DNA from: Petrolisthes cinctipes | Taxonomy: Eukaryota > Arthropoda > Malacostraca > Decapoda > Porcellanidae | NCBI GenBank assembly: GCA_033782935.1 | Contig: JAWQEG010000286.1 | Coordinates: forward strand, 5,001-69,000 | Direction of reading: 5' to 3' | Length of the DNA: 64,000 bases | Part shown: positions 1-10,400 of the stretch, piece by piece | Position numbering within the stretch: the first letter of the stretch is position 1 | How the letters are laid out: each line of letters opens with the position of its first letter | The notes under the pieces: model-generated | The model's database searches: none | Told to the model about the DNA's origin: nothing | What the model saw: the letters and a program-made list of their open reading frames with translations, nothing else | Position numbers and translations under genes: made by a program

Positions 1-885
1 CTTCCTCTCTTTCCTCTCCTTTCCCTTTTTTCCTCTTTCTTTGTTTACTATCCTTTTGGCATTCTTTTGTTTTCCTCCTTCTATCCCTTCATCTCTTCCT
101 CTATCTCCTTCCCTTTCTCTTATCCCTCCCTCCCTTCCTATCCTTCCCTCCCTCGTATCCCTCCTTTATTTCCCTCTCTTCTATTCCTGCTATCCCTCCT
201 ATCCCTTCCTCTTTCTCTCCTATCCTTGCCTCTTATCCTTCCCTCCCTCGTATCCCTCCTTTATCTCCCTCTCTTCCATCCTTTCTATCCCTCCTATCCC
301 TCCTTTATCTCCCTCCCTTCTATTCCTCCCTCTTTCTCTCCTATCCTTGCCTCTTATCTCTCCCGTCTCTCCTATCCCTCCTTTATCTCCCTCTCTTCTT
401 TCCTTTCTATCCCTCCTATCCCTCCTTTATCTCCCTCCCTTCTATCCCTCCCTCCTTCTTTCCTATCCTTGTCTCTTATCTCTCCCGTCTCTCCTATCCC
501 TCCTTTATCTCCCTCTCTTCTTTCCTTTCTATCCCTCCTATCCCTCCTTTATCTCCCTCCCTTCTATCCCTCACTCCTTCTTTCCTATCCTTGTCTCTTA
601 TCTCTCCCGTCTCTCCTATCCCTCCTTTATCTCCCTCCCTCCTTCTTTCCTATCCTTCCCTCTTATCCCTCCCGTCTCTCCTATCCCTTCTATTCCTTCC
701 ACTAGACACCAAAGCCTCGTCAATCCCTATTCTCATGGTGCTGTAATCTTCCTATCTCCTCCTCCCTCCCTTCCTTCCTTCCTTCCTTTCATCTTTCTCA
801 TCCTTCTTCCTTCCTCTGATGCGATAATCCCTCCTATCTATCCCTCCCTCCCTCCCTCTATCTTCTTCTCTTTTCTTCGTAAACC
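1..885. repeat. Pyrimidine-rich minisatellite array
   Basis: Almost pure C/T on the plus strand, built from TCCCTCCTATCC-type words. A unit of about 115 bp (CTCTCCTATCCCTCC...TTATCTCTCCCGT) recurs several times between about 200 and 700. Long open frames here only reflect the lack of stops in C/T-only sequence. A TTCC run lies at about 765-790. Confidence 0.85.
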
Positions 886-1655
886 TAACCAAACCAAACC
901 AAACCTAACCTAACCCAACCCAATCCAACTCAACCCAACCTAACCTAATCCAACCTAACCTAACCCAACCCAACCCAACCTAACCCAATCCAACCCAACC
1001 CAACCTAACCCAACCCAACCTAACCCAACTCAACCTAACCCAACCCAATCCAACCCAACCCAACCTAACCCAACCTAACCTAACCCAACCCATCCTAACC
1101 TAACCCAATCCAATCCAACTCAACCCAATCCAACCTAACCCAACCCAACCCAACCCAACCCAACCCAATCCAACCCAACCTAACCTAACCCAATCCAACC
1201 CAACCTAACCCAACCCAACCCAATCCAAGTCAAGCTAAGGTAACCTAACCCAACCCAACCTAACCTAACCCAACCCAACCCAACCCAAGTCAAGCTAATG
1301 TAACCCAACCCAACCCAACCCAACCCAATCCAACCCAACCCAACCCAACCTAACCCAATCCAACCCAACCCAACCCAACCCAATCCAACCCAACCCAACC
1401 TAACCTAACCCAATCCAACCCAACCCAACCTAACCTAATCCAACCCAACCCAACCCAACCCAAGTCAAGCTAAGGTAACCTAACCCAACCCAACCTAACC
1501 TAACCCAACCCAACCCAACCCAATCCAACCCAACCCAACCCAACCTAACCCAATCCAATTCAACCTAACCCAATCCAACCCAACCCAACCCAACCTAACC
1601 TAACCCAATCCAACCCAACCTAACCCAACCCAAGTCAAGCTAAGGTAACCTAGGC
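886..1655. repeat. Degenerate CCTAA/CCCAA array (TTAGG-like)
   Basis: Continuous CCTAACCCAACC-type pentamers, mixing CCTAA, CCCAA and CCAAT units. The motif AAGTCAAGCTAAGG recurs at about 1227, 1287, 1462 and 1632, giving a higher-order period. The arthropod telomere repeat is TTAGG; the many variant units and unique flanks point to an interstitial, decayed array, not a chromosome end. Confidence 0.85.
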
Positions 1656-1739
1656 TAAAAATCCGATGGTAGGAATGACGATGTTTTGTCATAAGTAAAA
1701 AACTTCAATACATTTTAGTGTTCTATTTTTCATACACTG

Positions 1740-2265
1740 AAAATAGATACCCGGTACTTTAAGGGGGTGCTGGAGTAGGGGGACAGGCTTGGGGGGGTTT
1801 TGGGGGGTGCGGGAATAGGGGGACAGGCTTGAGGTGGGTAGCAAGCCTGTCCCCTATTCCCGTACCCCCAAGCCTGTCCCCCTACTCCTGCACACCCCTA
1901 ACCCCCCCCAAGCCTGTCCCCTTATTCCCGCAACCCCCTAAACACACCCCCCTCAAGCCTGTCCCCCTACTCCCGCAACCCCCTAAACCCCCCCCCCCCT
2001 CAAGCCTGTCCCCCTATTCCCGCACCCCCTTAAACCCCCCCCCAAAGCCTGTCCCCCTATTCCCGCAACCCCCTAAACACCCCCCCCCCAAGCCTGTCCC
2101 CTACTCCCGCAACCCCCTAACCCCCCCCCCTCCCAAGCCTGTCCCCCTACTCCCGCAACCCCCTAAACCCCCCCCTCCCAAGCCTGTCCCCCTACTCCCG
2201 CAACCCCCCTAACCCCCCCCCCCCCTCAAGCCTGTCCCCCTATTCCCGCACCCCCTTAATAATGG
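1740..2265. repeat. C-rich minisatellite, unit about 40 bp, with an inverted copy
   Basis: Repeats of CAAGCCTGTCCCCCTACTCC followed by CGCAACCCCCTAA and a C-run, about ten copies on the plus strand. At 1765-1830 two copies lie in the opposite orientation (GGGGGACAGGCTTG), so the left edge can fold back on the rest. Strong strand asymmetry. Not coding. Confidence 0.85.
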
Positions 2266-2544
2266 TACTATTACAATGGTATAGTTGATGAAGGGAGTTT
2301 GTTTACATCCATGGAATCTCTCTTACCCTAACACACATCTTGGTCTGGTAATTGAAGAGTGTTATGAATCAATGAGAGTAAGATAATATTATATAACTGC
2401 AACTTATGATGATGATGATGATTGGTAGATGAGATGACAGGAAATATTACTCATAACTAACGTAACCTAATGATTAAGTAAGAGAACATTATGGTTAACT
2501 AATAAAGGTGTGTGTTAGGATATAGACTGCAGTTCTTGTTAACT

Positions 2545-3072
2545 TGGGTTGGATTGGGTTGGGTTGGGTTGGGTTGGGTTAGGTTAGGATGGGTTGGGTT
2601 GGGTTAGGTTAGGATGGGTTGGGTTGGGTTAGGTTAGGTTGGGTTGGGTTGGGTTAGGTTAGGATGGGTTGGGTTGGGTTGGGTTAGGTTAGGATGGGTT
2701 GGGTTAGGTTGGGTTGGGTTAGATTAGGATGGGTTGGGTTGGTTTAGGTTAGGTTGGGTTGGGTTGGGTTAGGTTGGGTTGGGTTAGGTTGGGTTGGGTT
2801 GGATTGGGTTAGGTTAGGATGGGTTGGGTTGGGTTAGGTTAGGTTGGGTTGGGTTGGGTTAGGTTGGGTTGGATTGGGTTAGGTTAGGATGGGTTGGGTT
2901 GGGTTAGGTTAGGTTGGGTTGGGTTGGGTTAGGTTAGGATGGGTTGGGTTGGGTTAGGTTGGGTTGGGTTGGATTGGGTTAGGTTAGGATGGGTTGGGTT
3001 GGGTTGGGTTAGGTTAGGTTGGGTTGGGTTAGGTTGGGTTGGGTTGGGTTGGGTTAGGTTGGGTTGGGTTGT
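2545..3072. repeat. GGGTTAGGTT array, mirror orientation of the 0.9-1.65 kb array
   Basis: GGTTGGGTTAGGTTAGGATGGGTT-type units. The G-rich strand is now the plus strand, so this array and the one at 886-1655 face each other as a large imperfect inverted repeat around the C-rich minisatellite. Interstitial and degenerate. Confidence 0.85.
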
Positions 3073-3179
3073 TAGTATTCCTTGCACCTCCATTCACATC
3101 CCTCGTTCTACAGGGTCTTTCATGCCTAGGGTGGTCTTCTCTCATGCTTCATCTTCTCTTTCTCAACCTTCCTCCCTCA

Positions 3180-3935
3180 TTGTTCATCTCTCTTTCATTC
3201 ATCTTCTATCCCTCCTCTTTCTCTTGTATTTCCCACTTACCCCATTTACTTCCTTCTTTTCATTCTTCCTTTTTCTTTCCCTCCCTCTCCCCTTCCTCCT
3301 CCCTTACTTCTTTCCTCCTCCCCTCATATCCATCTCTTTCTCCTCTTATTTTATTCCCCTCTCTCCTCTCCCCCTTTCTCCTCTTCCTTCACCTTCCTTT
3401 CTTCTCTCCTCTCATTTCCTTCCCCTCTCCCTCTCTCCCTTCTCACCTTCCTCCCTATCTTCTCCACTTTTATTTCATTCCCCTCTTCCTCCCTCCCCCC
3501 TCCCCCTTTCTTCTTCCCTTCCTCCCTCCTTTATCTTCTCTCACTTCATTCCCATCTCCTCTCACTCTCTTCCCTTTCCCTCCTCCCTCTCACTTCCTTC
3601 TGCTTTCCCTTACCAACTTCTCTCCCTCTCTATCTCCTCTCCCTCCCTCACCAACTTCTCTTCCTCCCTATCTCCTCTCCTTTCATCTCCTCTCCCCATT
3701 CTCCCTCCCTAGCTCCTCTCCTCTCCCCTTTCTCCCTCCCTAGCTCCTCTCCTTTCAAATCCTCTCCCCATTCTCCCTATCTATCTCCTGTCCTCTCCTC
3801 TCCCTCCTCTCCTCTGTTCTCCCTTCCCATCTCCTCTCCTCTTACTTCCTTCTCCTCTCCCCTTTCTCCCTCCCTATCCCCTCTCCTCTTTTACTTCCTT
3901 CTCCTCTCCCTCCTCTCCTCTGCTCTCCCTTTTGG
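3180..3935. repeat. CTCTCCTCTCC-rich pyrimidine tract
   Basis: C/T-only sequence with repeated 'ctcctctccctccctatctcc' phrases. The overlapping Ser/Leu/Pro-only open frames are artefacts of composition. Confidence 0.8.
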
Positions 3936-4031
3936 TAGTAGGTCTAGGGTAGTGGTGGTAGTGCTGGCTGCTACAGATAAGAGTATTACATAAACGACTG
4001 ACTCCTCAACAAAGACCTATTGTCAACCATT

Positions 4032-4120
4032 TTACACACACACACACACACACACACGATAGCACGTCTACATACACACACACCTAGCACGTTTACACAC
4101 ACACACACACACCTAGCACG

Positions 4121-4155
<35 letters not shown>

Positions 4156-4535
4156 CACGTTTACACACACACACACACACGATAGCACGTCTACATACAC
4201 ACACGCCTAGCACGTTTACACACACACACACACACACACGATAGCACGTCTACATACACACACGCCTAGCACGTTTACACACACACACACACACCTAGCA
4301 CGTTTACACACACACACACACACACACACACCTAGCACGTTTACACACACACACACACGATAGCACGTCTACATACACACACGCCTAGCACGTTTACACA
4401 CACACACACACACACACACGATAGCAGTCTACATACACACACACCTAGCACGTTTACACACACACACACACACACACACGATAGCACGTCTACATACACA
4501 CACGCCTAGCACGTTTACACACACACACACACACT
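4032..4535. repeat. Higher-order CA-repeat array
   Basis: Runs of (CA)n are separated by two alternating linkers, 'cctagcacgttta' and 'gatagcacgtctacata', in a regular order. The two linkers differ by a few bases, so an ancestral unit of about 35 bp has duplicated into a longer composite unit. Confidence 0.85.
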
Positions 4536-4671
4536 CTCTTTCTCTCCTCTAGCCCTGACACACACACATACACACACACCTTCTTCCCTTCCGTCGCTCT
4601 CATCCATACATTATTTATCGTGAATGACACACGAGAAAACATGGGAATGACCAGAATTTGTCAGCGGAGAG

Positions 4672-5155
4672 AGCGAGCGAGAGAGAGAGGGGGGGGGGGG
4701 ACACAGAAAGAGAGGACACACACACACATGCAGAAAGAGCGGACACACACACACACACAGAAAGAGAGGACAGACACAGACACAGGTACAGTCAGTTGGT
4801 TTCCCTTCTATCACAAAGTCTGGCCAACAGTTCCAACAATTCTAATTACCATCCACACACCTTCCCCTTCCTCCCCTGCCCCTGCCTATACATACATCAC
4901 TCCTTTTCCCTTCCCTTCCTTCTATATCATTCCTCTCCCTATGCATTCATCACTCTTCTCCATGCCTTACTCTCCCCTCTCCCCCTCCCTCCCTCCCCTT
5001 CCTACCCAATACCTACATCACTCCTCTCCCTCCCTTCCTTCCCTTACATCACTTCCCTACCTTTCCCTCCCTCCCCCCGCCCCCCGCCTGCCATTCACTT
5101 CCCTCCCCACACATCATCCCTATCTCCACATACCACTCCACTTCCTGTAAATTAA
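4672..5155. repeat. GA/CA microsatellites and C/T-rich tail
   Basis: (GA)n and a poly-G run at 4680-4700, then CACACA blocks separated by 'gaaagag', then C/T-rich low-complexity sequence to about 5150. No gene signal. Confidence 0.7.
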
Positions 5156-5550
5156 GAAAGGAAAAACAAAGTTAACGAAAACAGGATAATAATGATGTTT
5201 ATTCTATTACCTGTACATTATTATGAAGATCACATATAATCCTTATATCACCATTAAATAAACCATTATATCTGAACCAAAGGGCCAAAAGCCTTAAATC
5301 AATAACAACACACACGTCCTAACCAATGGTCAACATACAGTCAAACAAGATGAATAAATTTAGCACATTTGCCTGGGTTCACAGCAGTACAGTACAGTAA
5401 ACCCTCATTAACCACTGTTGTTGATATGGGTGTGTGTTATGCTGTTATCTATGAATCCGTTTACAATACACCCTCATTATCCACTGAGTTTATGAATACT
5501 AGCTAAGGCAATTACAGCACATGTCATATGAACAAGTCACTGCTTTAACT

Positions 5551-5870
5551 CAGGGGGTACTATACATTTGGTACATTGGTGTGCATTGATTCCTCCAAAG
5601 TATGCCAGGAAAAAAAACAGGACCAGATGAATATATCTAATGGTGTCCCATTGTTGCCTGGAATAGTTTGAAGGAATAATATGATCCAGATTTACCACCA
5701 ACACTGTCCTACCCCACTTAGCATAAGTTTGGAGGAAGCAATTGCTCCAGATTTACCACAAACACTGTACTACTTGACATTATTATTACAATTACTAAGA
5801 GATATTTTGGAGGAATCAAAGTACTCCAATGTACCAAAAGTGTATTATTACCCAAGTATTAATATAATTA
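5551..5870. mobile_element. TTAA-type palindromic MITE (family 1), two merged copies
   Basis: Contains both arms of the commonest MITE here: 'ggtacattggtgtgc...ttcctccaaagtatgccag' and 'gctccagatttaccac...aacactgtacta'. A second arm follows at 5725-5855. It lies just downstream of the PLAA stop codon, so the PLAA 3' UTR probably runs into it. Confidence 0.65.
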
Positions 5871-5908
5871 TTACAGTATTAATATTATTATTATTACTAT
5901 TATTATTA

Positions 5909-7490
5909 CTAGAGGCGTTGCAGTAGGTGGCTGGCACACTCTCCCACTTTGGTTGGAGATGTGACCTTGGCCAGCCTCTCCACTACTGGCTTGAGGTCCA
6001 GTGAGGCAGCCAGTGCCCTACACCTGTTGTTGTTGTTGTTGTGGGAGTGATGTAGTAGTGTTCCCAGTGCCACCAGACATCTGAATTGTGCCTCGGGGTC
6101 CTTGGCAGTCATAGCGACGGTTCCGGCGCCGCTCATCACTTGGCACTTCTTGTCAAGGTTTTTGTTTTCTTCGCTGTTGTTTTCACTGTTATTTTCACCA
6201 GCTCCAAGCAACACTGTGTAGTTTAGAAGCACAGTCGATGCAGCAATCTCAGCATTCTTGTTTTGGTAAGGTGCGATTTCCACAGTAACGGTGATGATCT
6301 TGTCCCACATCTCCATTAAGGCTTGCCGTCCAGGCTGGTGTGTGGAGAGGTTTGCCAGGCACCTGAGAGCCATCATCTGTGCCGTGGGAACCGACTGAAG
6401 CTGCACAAAACTGATCAAGTGACTGACTAGAGTTCCCCGCCTGTCTGTGTCCAGCCAAACCGTCTGCATTTTCTCCGAGAGCAAAGCCAGTCTTAACACA
6501 TCTAATGCTGGCCACACGTGCTCTACCGGCCACTGCAAGGCACACTCCAATGGACCTAAATGGTTGGGATCGGATGCTTCGACCTCCGATACACAAGCCA
6601 CTAATTGCTCCAGTTTTTCGTTGGCTAGTTGGTGACTCTGGTCAATGGCAGAGTTTGAGGCTGTTAGTTTTGAGAGCATTCCAGACATATTACAAGCTTC
6701 AAACCTCAGAGGTACCTGCTGGGGAAAGAAGTGTGATGGCGCAAGTACATTCCGTGCAGCTGGTGTGGAATAACTCGATGCACCGGTGAATGGATCCGGT
6801 ATTCCACTAACACCAACACTACCCATATTATTACCTCTAGATGAACCACCTGGAACATATCTACCACCACCAGTGAAGGGATCTGCTCCTCCACCTATCC
6901 CACCTGCTGTAGACCCAGCCTCTGTTGTTGGCTGGTAACGAGCCCCACCAGTAAATGGATCACTGTACTGTCCCGTCCCCTCGAATCCCAGACTGGTGCC
7001 TTTGGTGTTCTGGATAATAAAGCTTGCCACTTTGTCCAAGAATTCCTGTGGCAGCTCATGGTGGTGTATGAAGCGCTGGGCGGCATAATAGGGGTCTTCA
7101 CAAATATTGTATGGTAGTTTGAGGAACATGCCCTGATCCAGCTCCACGTCGAACACAAAGTCGTACTCCTTCCCCTCGAACAGAACTTTACCAGATGTTG
7201 ATGTGGAACCACCGGCACCCCCGACAACTTCCCCTACTGCGGTCCACTCCTGCTTAGATGCTGACCACGAATAGCAGTTGATCTTGTCCCCCTCACGGAC
7301 CATTACAGTGTGGCCGTCTTTCTTCCCTGGGGCGAGTAGGACTTCTTTGCCAGGTAGGTCGCTCTTCTTAATGCCTCCCAGGTCACCAACAGCCATAGTG
7401 GATTTGGCTACACTCTCCTCAAAGACTTTCTGGCTTTCCGTGTCAGCCTGACGCTCGGTGACTTTTGAAAACACTCGGCACATTCCATCA
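5909..7490 (-). CDS. PLAA: PLAA exon 6 (PFU, DPFTG linker, PUL, stop)
   Basis: One uninterrupted 1582-nt terminal exon. Acceptor CTGTTTCAG, first residues [10 protein letters not shown], stop TAG at 5909-5911. Carries the whole PFU and PUL domains. The acceptor is followed upstream by two tandem degenerate copies (see findings). Confidence 0.95.
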
Positions 7491-10400
7491 CTGAAACAGA
7501 GAGTATTAATTATGGGAATAATATAATTTTGGTACACTGAAGCACCTTGATTCCTCCAAAGTACACCATCACTGAAAAAATAGTGTGTTGATTAAAGGGG
7601 TAGTATGATGTTGCTGGTAAATCTAGAGCAACCGATTCCCCCAAACTCTTGAAAACAGGCAGAACAAACCATTGCTGAAACAAACATGAATATTAATTAA
7701 GAAACCCGAGAAAACTAGCAACAGCTACGTGAAATTTTTAGGTTTCAACTGTTTGTCATTATATTGACAGTGACAGTAATCTCCTGCCCAGCTTCACAAA
7801 GTGGGACTGGAAAAAGAAAGATATATTAATGAAATATTGAATAAATAAATAAATTAATGAATAAATAACTAAATAAATTAATGAATAAATAACTAAATAT
7901 ATGAATGAATAAATAAATAAAAGAATAAATAATTGAAATAAATAAATAAATAACTAATAAATAATTCAATAAATCTATATATATAAAGTAGAGTTTTGTT
8001 TGTCTGTCAGTGGGTGTGTGTGTCCGTCTGTCCGGCTATGACCGCGAATACTGCCAGACGGAATGGCTTGAAACTTGGCACAAAGGGGCATTGTTACCCG
8101 AGGAAGAACATGGGCTATGTGTCGTTGTGCTCAAATATCATCTTCAATGAGCAAATGAGCATAATGAGCTCAAAAGTGCCAAAATGGGCTAAAAAGGTCC
8201 ACAAAACATGCTGGGAATGACATGCAACTTGGTACAAAGAGGTATTGTCACCTGTGGAAGAACCTGGGCAAGATTTTGTTGTGCTCAAGCGTCATCTTCA
8301 ATGAGCAAATGAGCAACATTAGGTCAACAAAATGGGCTAATAAAGGCAACAAAACCTACTGGGAAGGATAGAAAACTTAGTATAACAGGGTATGGTTACC
8401 ACAGGAAGATATTGGTACAGTATAAGTATTGTTGTGCTCAAATATCATCCTCAATGAGCAAATTATTAAAATGCCTTACACCCTAACAAGAATGTGCAAC
8501 AACAAGAAGTCCAAGGAATTAAATGTTTCTAAAAAACTTACAGAGGATGAGGTCAAATCATTAAACAAACTTAGATTTGGAATTACACTTAAGCCTTACA
8601 CAGAAAGGCTGTGAATAGTCTACATGTATTTACAATGTTTAACAAACAAGTCCTGGCAGGTGATTTGTCTTTCTTTATTGCATTAGACAAATTAAGTTAA
8701 TCAGCTTACACTGTGCAAATGTTTGAAAAGTCTCAAAAGCTTTATATGTTTTGAACAGTATGTTTATAATTAAAAACAAGTATCGGCATGCACTGGGTGA
8801 ACATCGTCTACCCGTAAGTATTGACACTGTAATCAGAGGTAAGTGCAGACTTCCAATATGAGGAAACAAAGAACTGTGATTTATGTTGACAATATGCAAG
8901 TCAGCGGACGTGAAGTTTATTTGTATAAATAGTGTACTCTTTATTATTTCATTTTTCTAATTGTCATGTCAACTGAATGTTATTGGGACTTTTTTTAAAA
9001 GAGAGTTTATTGTTATTGATAATTATTTTATGTATTAATACTTGCCATCCGTTTTCTATAAACCCGAGCGAAGTCGGGTACCCAGTTAGTAAATAATAAA
9101 AGTGAATGAAATACCTTCATCCTTACACTAATATCTGCATGAGTACTGTTGAGCTGGAAAAAATATAAACAAATAAAAAATACCCAAAATTAATAAAAAT
9201 CTGAAATAAAATAAAGAACAATGATTCAAAAAGGATAAATTGGCTTGAGAAAAAAAATAAGAAAAAATCAAGATGAATAAACTAATATATAATCAAATAA
9301 ATAAATAACTGAATTAATAAATGAACAAATAATTGAATAAAAAAATAAATATATAACTGAATAAGAAATAAAATAAATAAATAAATAACTGAATAAATAA
9401 CTACATACACAAATAAATAAATAAGTTAATAAATAACTGAATAAACAATTAAATAAGTAACTGAATAAATTTACATGGATAATAAAATACCCATAATGAA
9501 TAGATTACCTTGTTCCACACACAATATCAGCATTGGGCAGAGCAGCGACGGCCCAGACACTCTGTGCAGGCATGTGGATGACTTGCCTGCACTCACCCGC
9601 ACTACCAGACCACACACGCACGGTACGGTCCTCACCACCAGTCACTACATCACCCTCACCGCTGATCAGAGCAAGCCTGGAAATGATGTGTGTGTGTGTG
9701 AATTTTATATCTGTTATGAGAGTGAAATGAAAAGAAAAATGTGAGTTTTATATCTGTTACGAGAAAAATATGAGGGCCTTATAAACTGTGTACAAAAAAA
9801 GTGGAAACTTTTCCTGTACAGTAGTTCCCGGCACTGATCCAAACACACACTGTTACCTTCACCACTGTTTAAAGTCAGCCTGAATATGTACGTGTGTGTA
9901 TTTTATATCCATTACTGTACAGTATAATTTTATTTATTATTTATGATGTCTTATTTTCCACCATTGTTGTTATGGGTGTGTATTGCACTGTTTGTAATGA
10001 ATCCATGTACTGTACAGTAAACCCTCATTATACACTGGGTTTATAGGTGTGTAATGTACAGAGAGGGTTTACTGTACACAGATTCATTACAAACAGTACA
10101 GTACATACTCATAACAACAGTGCAAAACAAGGCATTAATGTAATCTCAGAAAGGAAAGAAAGAGATTTTGAACATCTGTAAAAGGGGAGAGACAGGAGGA
10201 GAGGCAGTGGTGACATGCATGGAAATTTTGCACAAGAGGAAATAGGAAGGGAAGAGGTTGGGAAAGTGACATTGGAGGTCGAGGGTTGGAAAGGGCCTGA
10301 ATGTAATTATAACAAAATAGCCTACTTAATAAGGGGAGAACCTCTCCTTGGTAAATTGAAAGTCTACTGATTCCTCCAAACTATGCCAGGAAACAAATCA

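Noticed and set aside
886..1655. Chromosome end (telomere)
   Set aside because: Units are mixed and degenerate, orientation reverses at 2.5 kb, and unique or genic DNA follows on both sides of such arrays.
41..3743. Long Ser/Leu/Pro-rich or Gly/Trp-rich open frames
   Set aside because: They lie wholly in pyrimidine or TTGGG-type tandem arrays, where stops are absent by composition.
4032..4535. CRISPR-like regular spacing
   Set aside because: The 'spacers' are CA runs and the linkers are themselves repeats; eukaryotic microsatellite.
6249..7227. Several alternative frames over PLAA exon 6
   Set aside because: Shadows of the long PFU/PUL exon; no family match.
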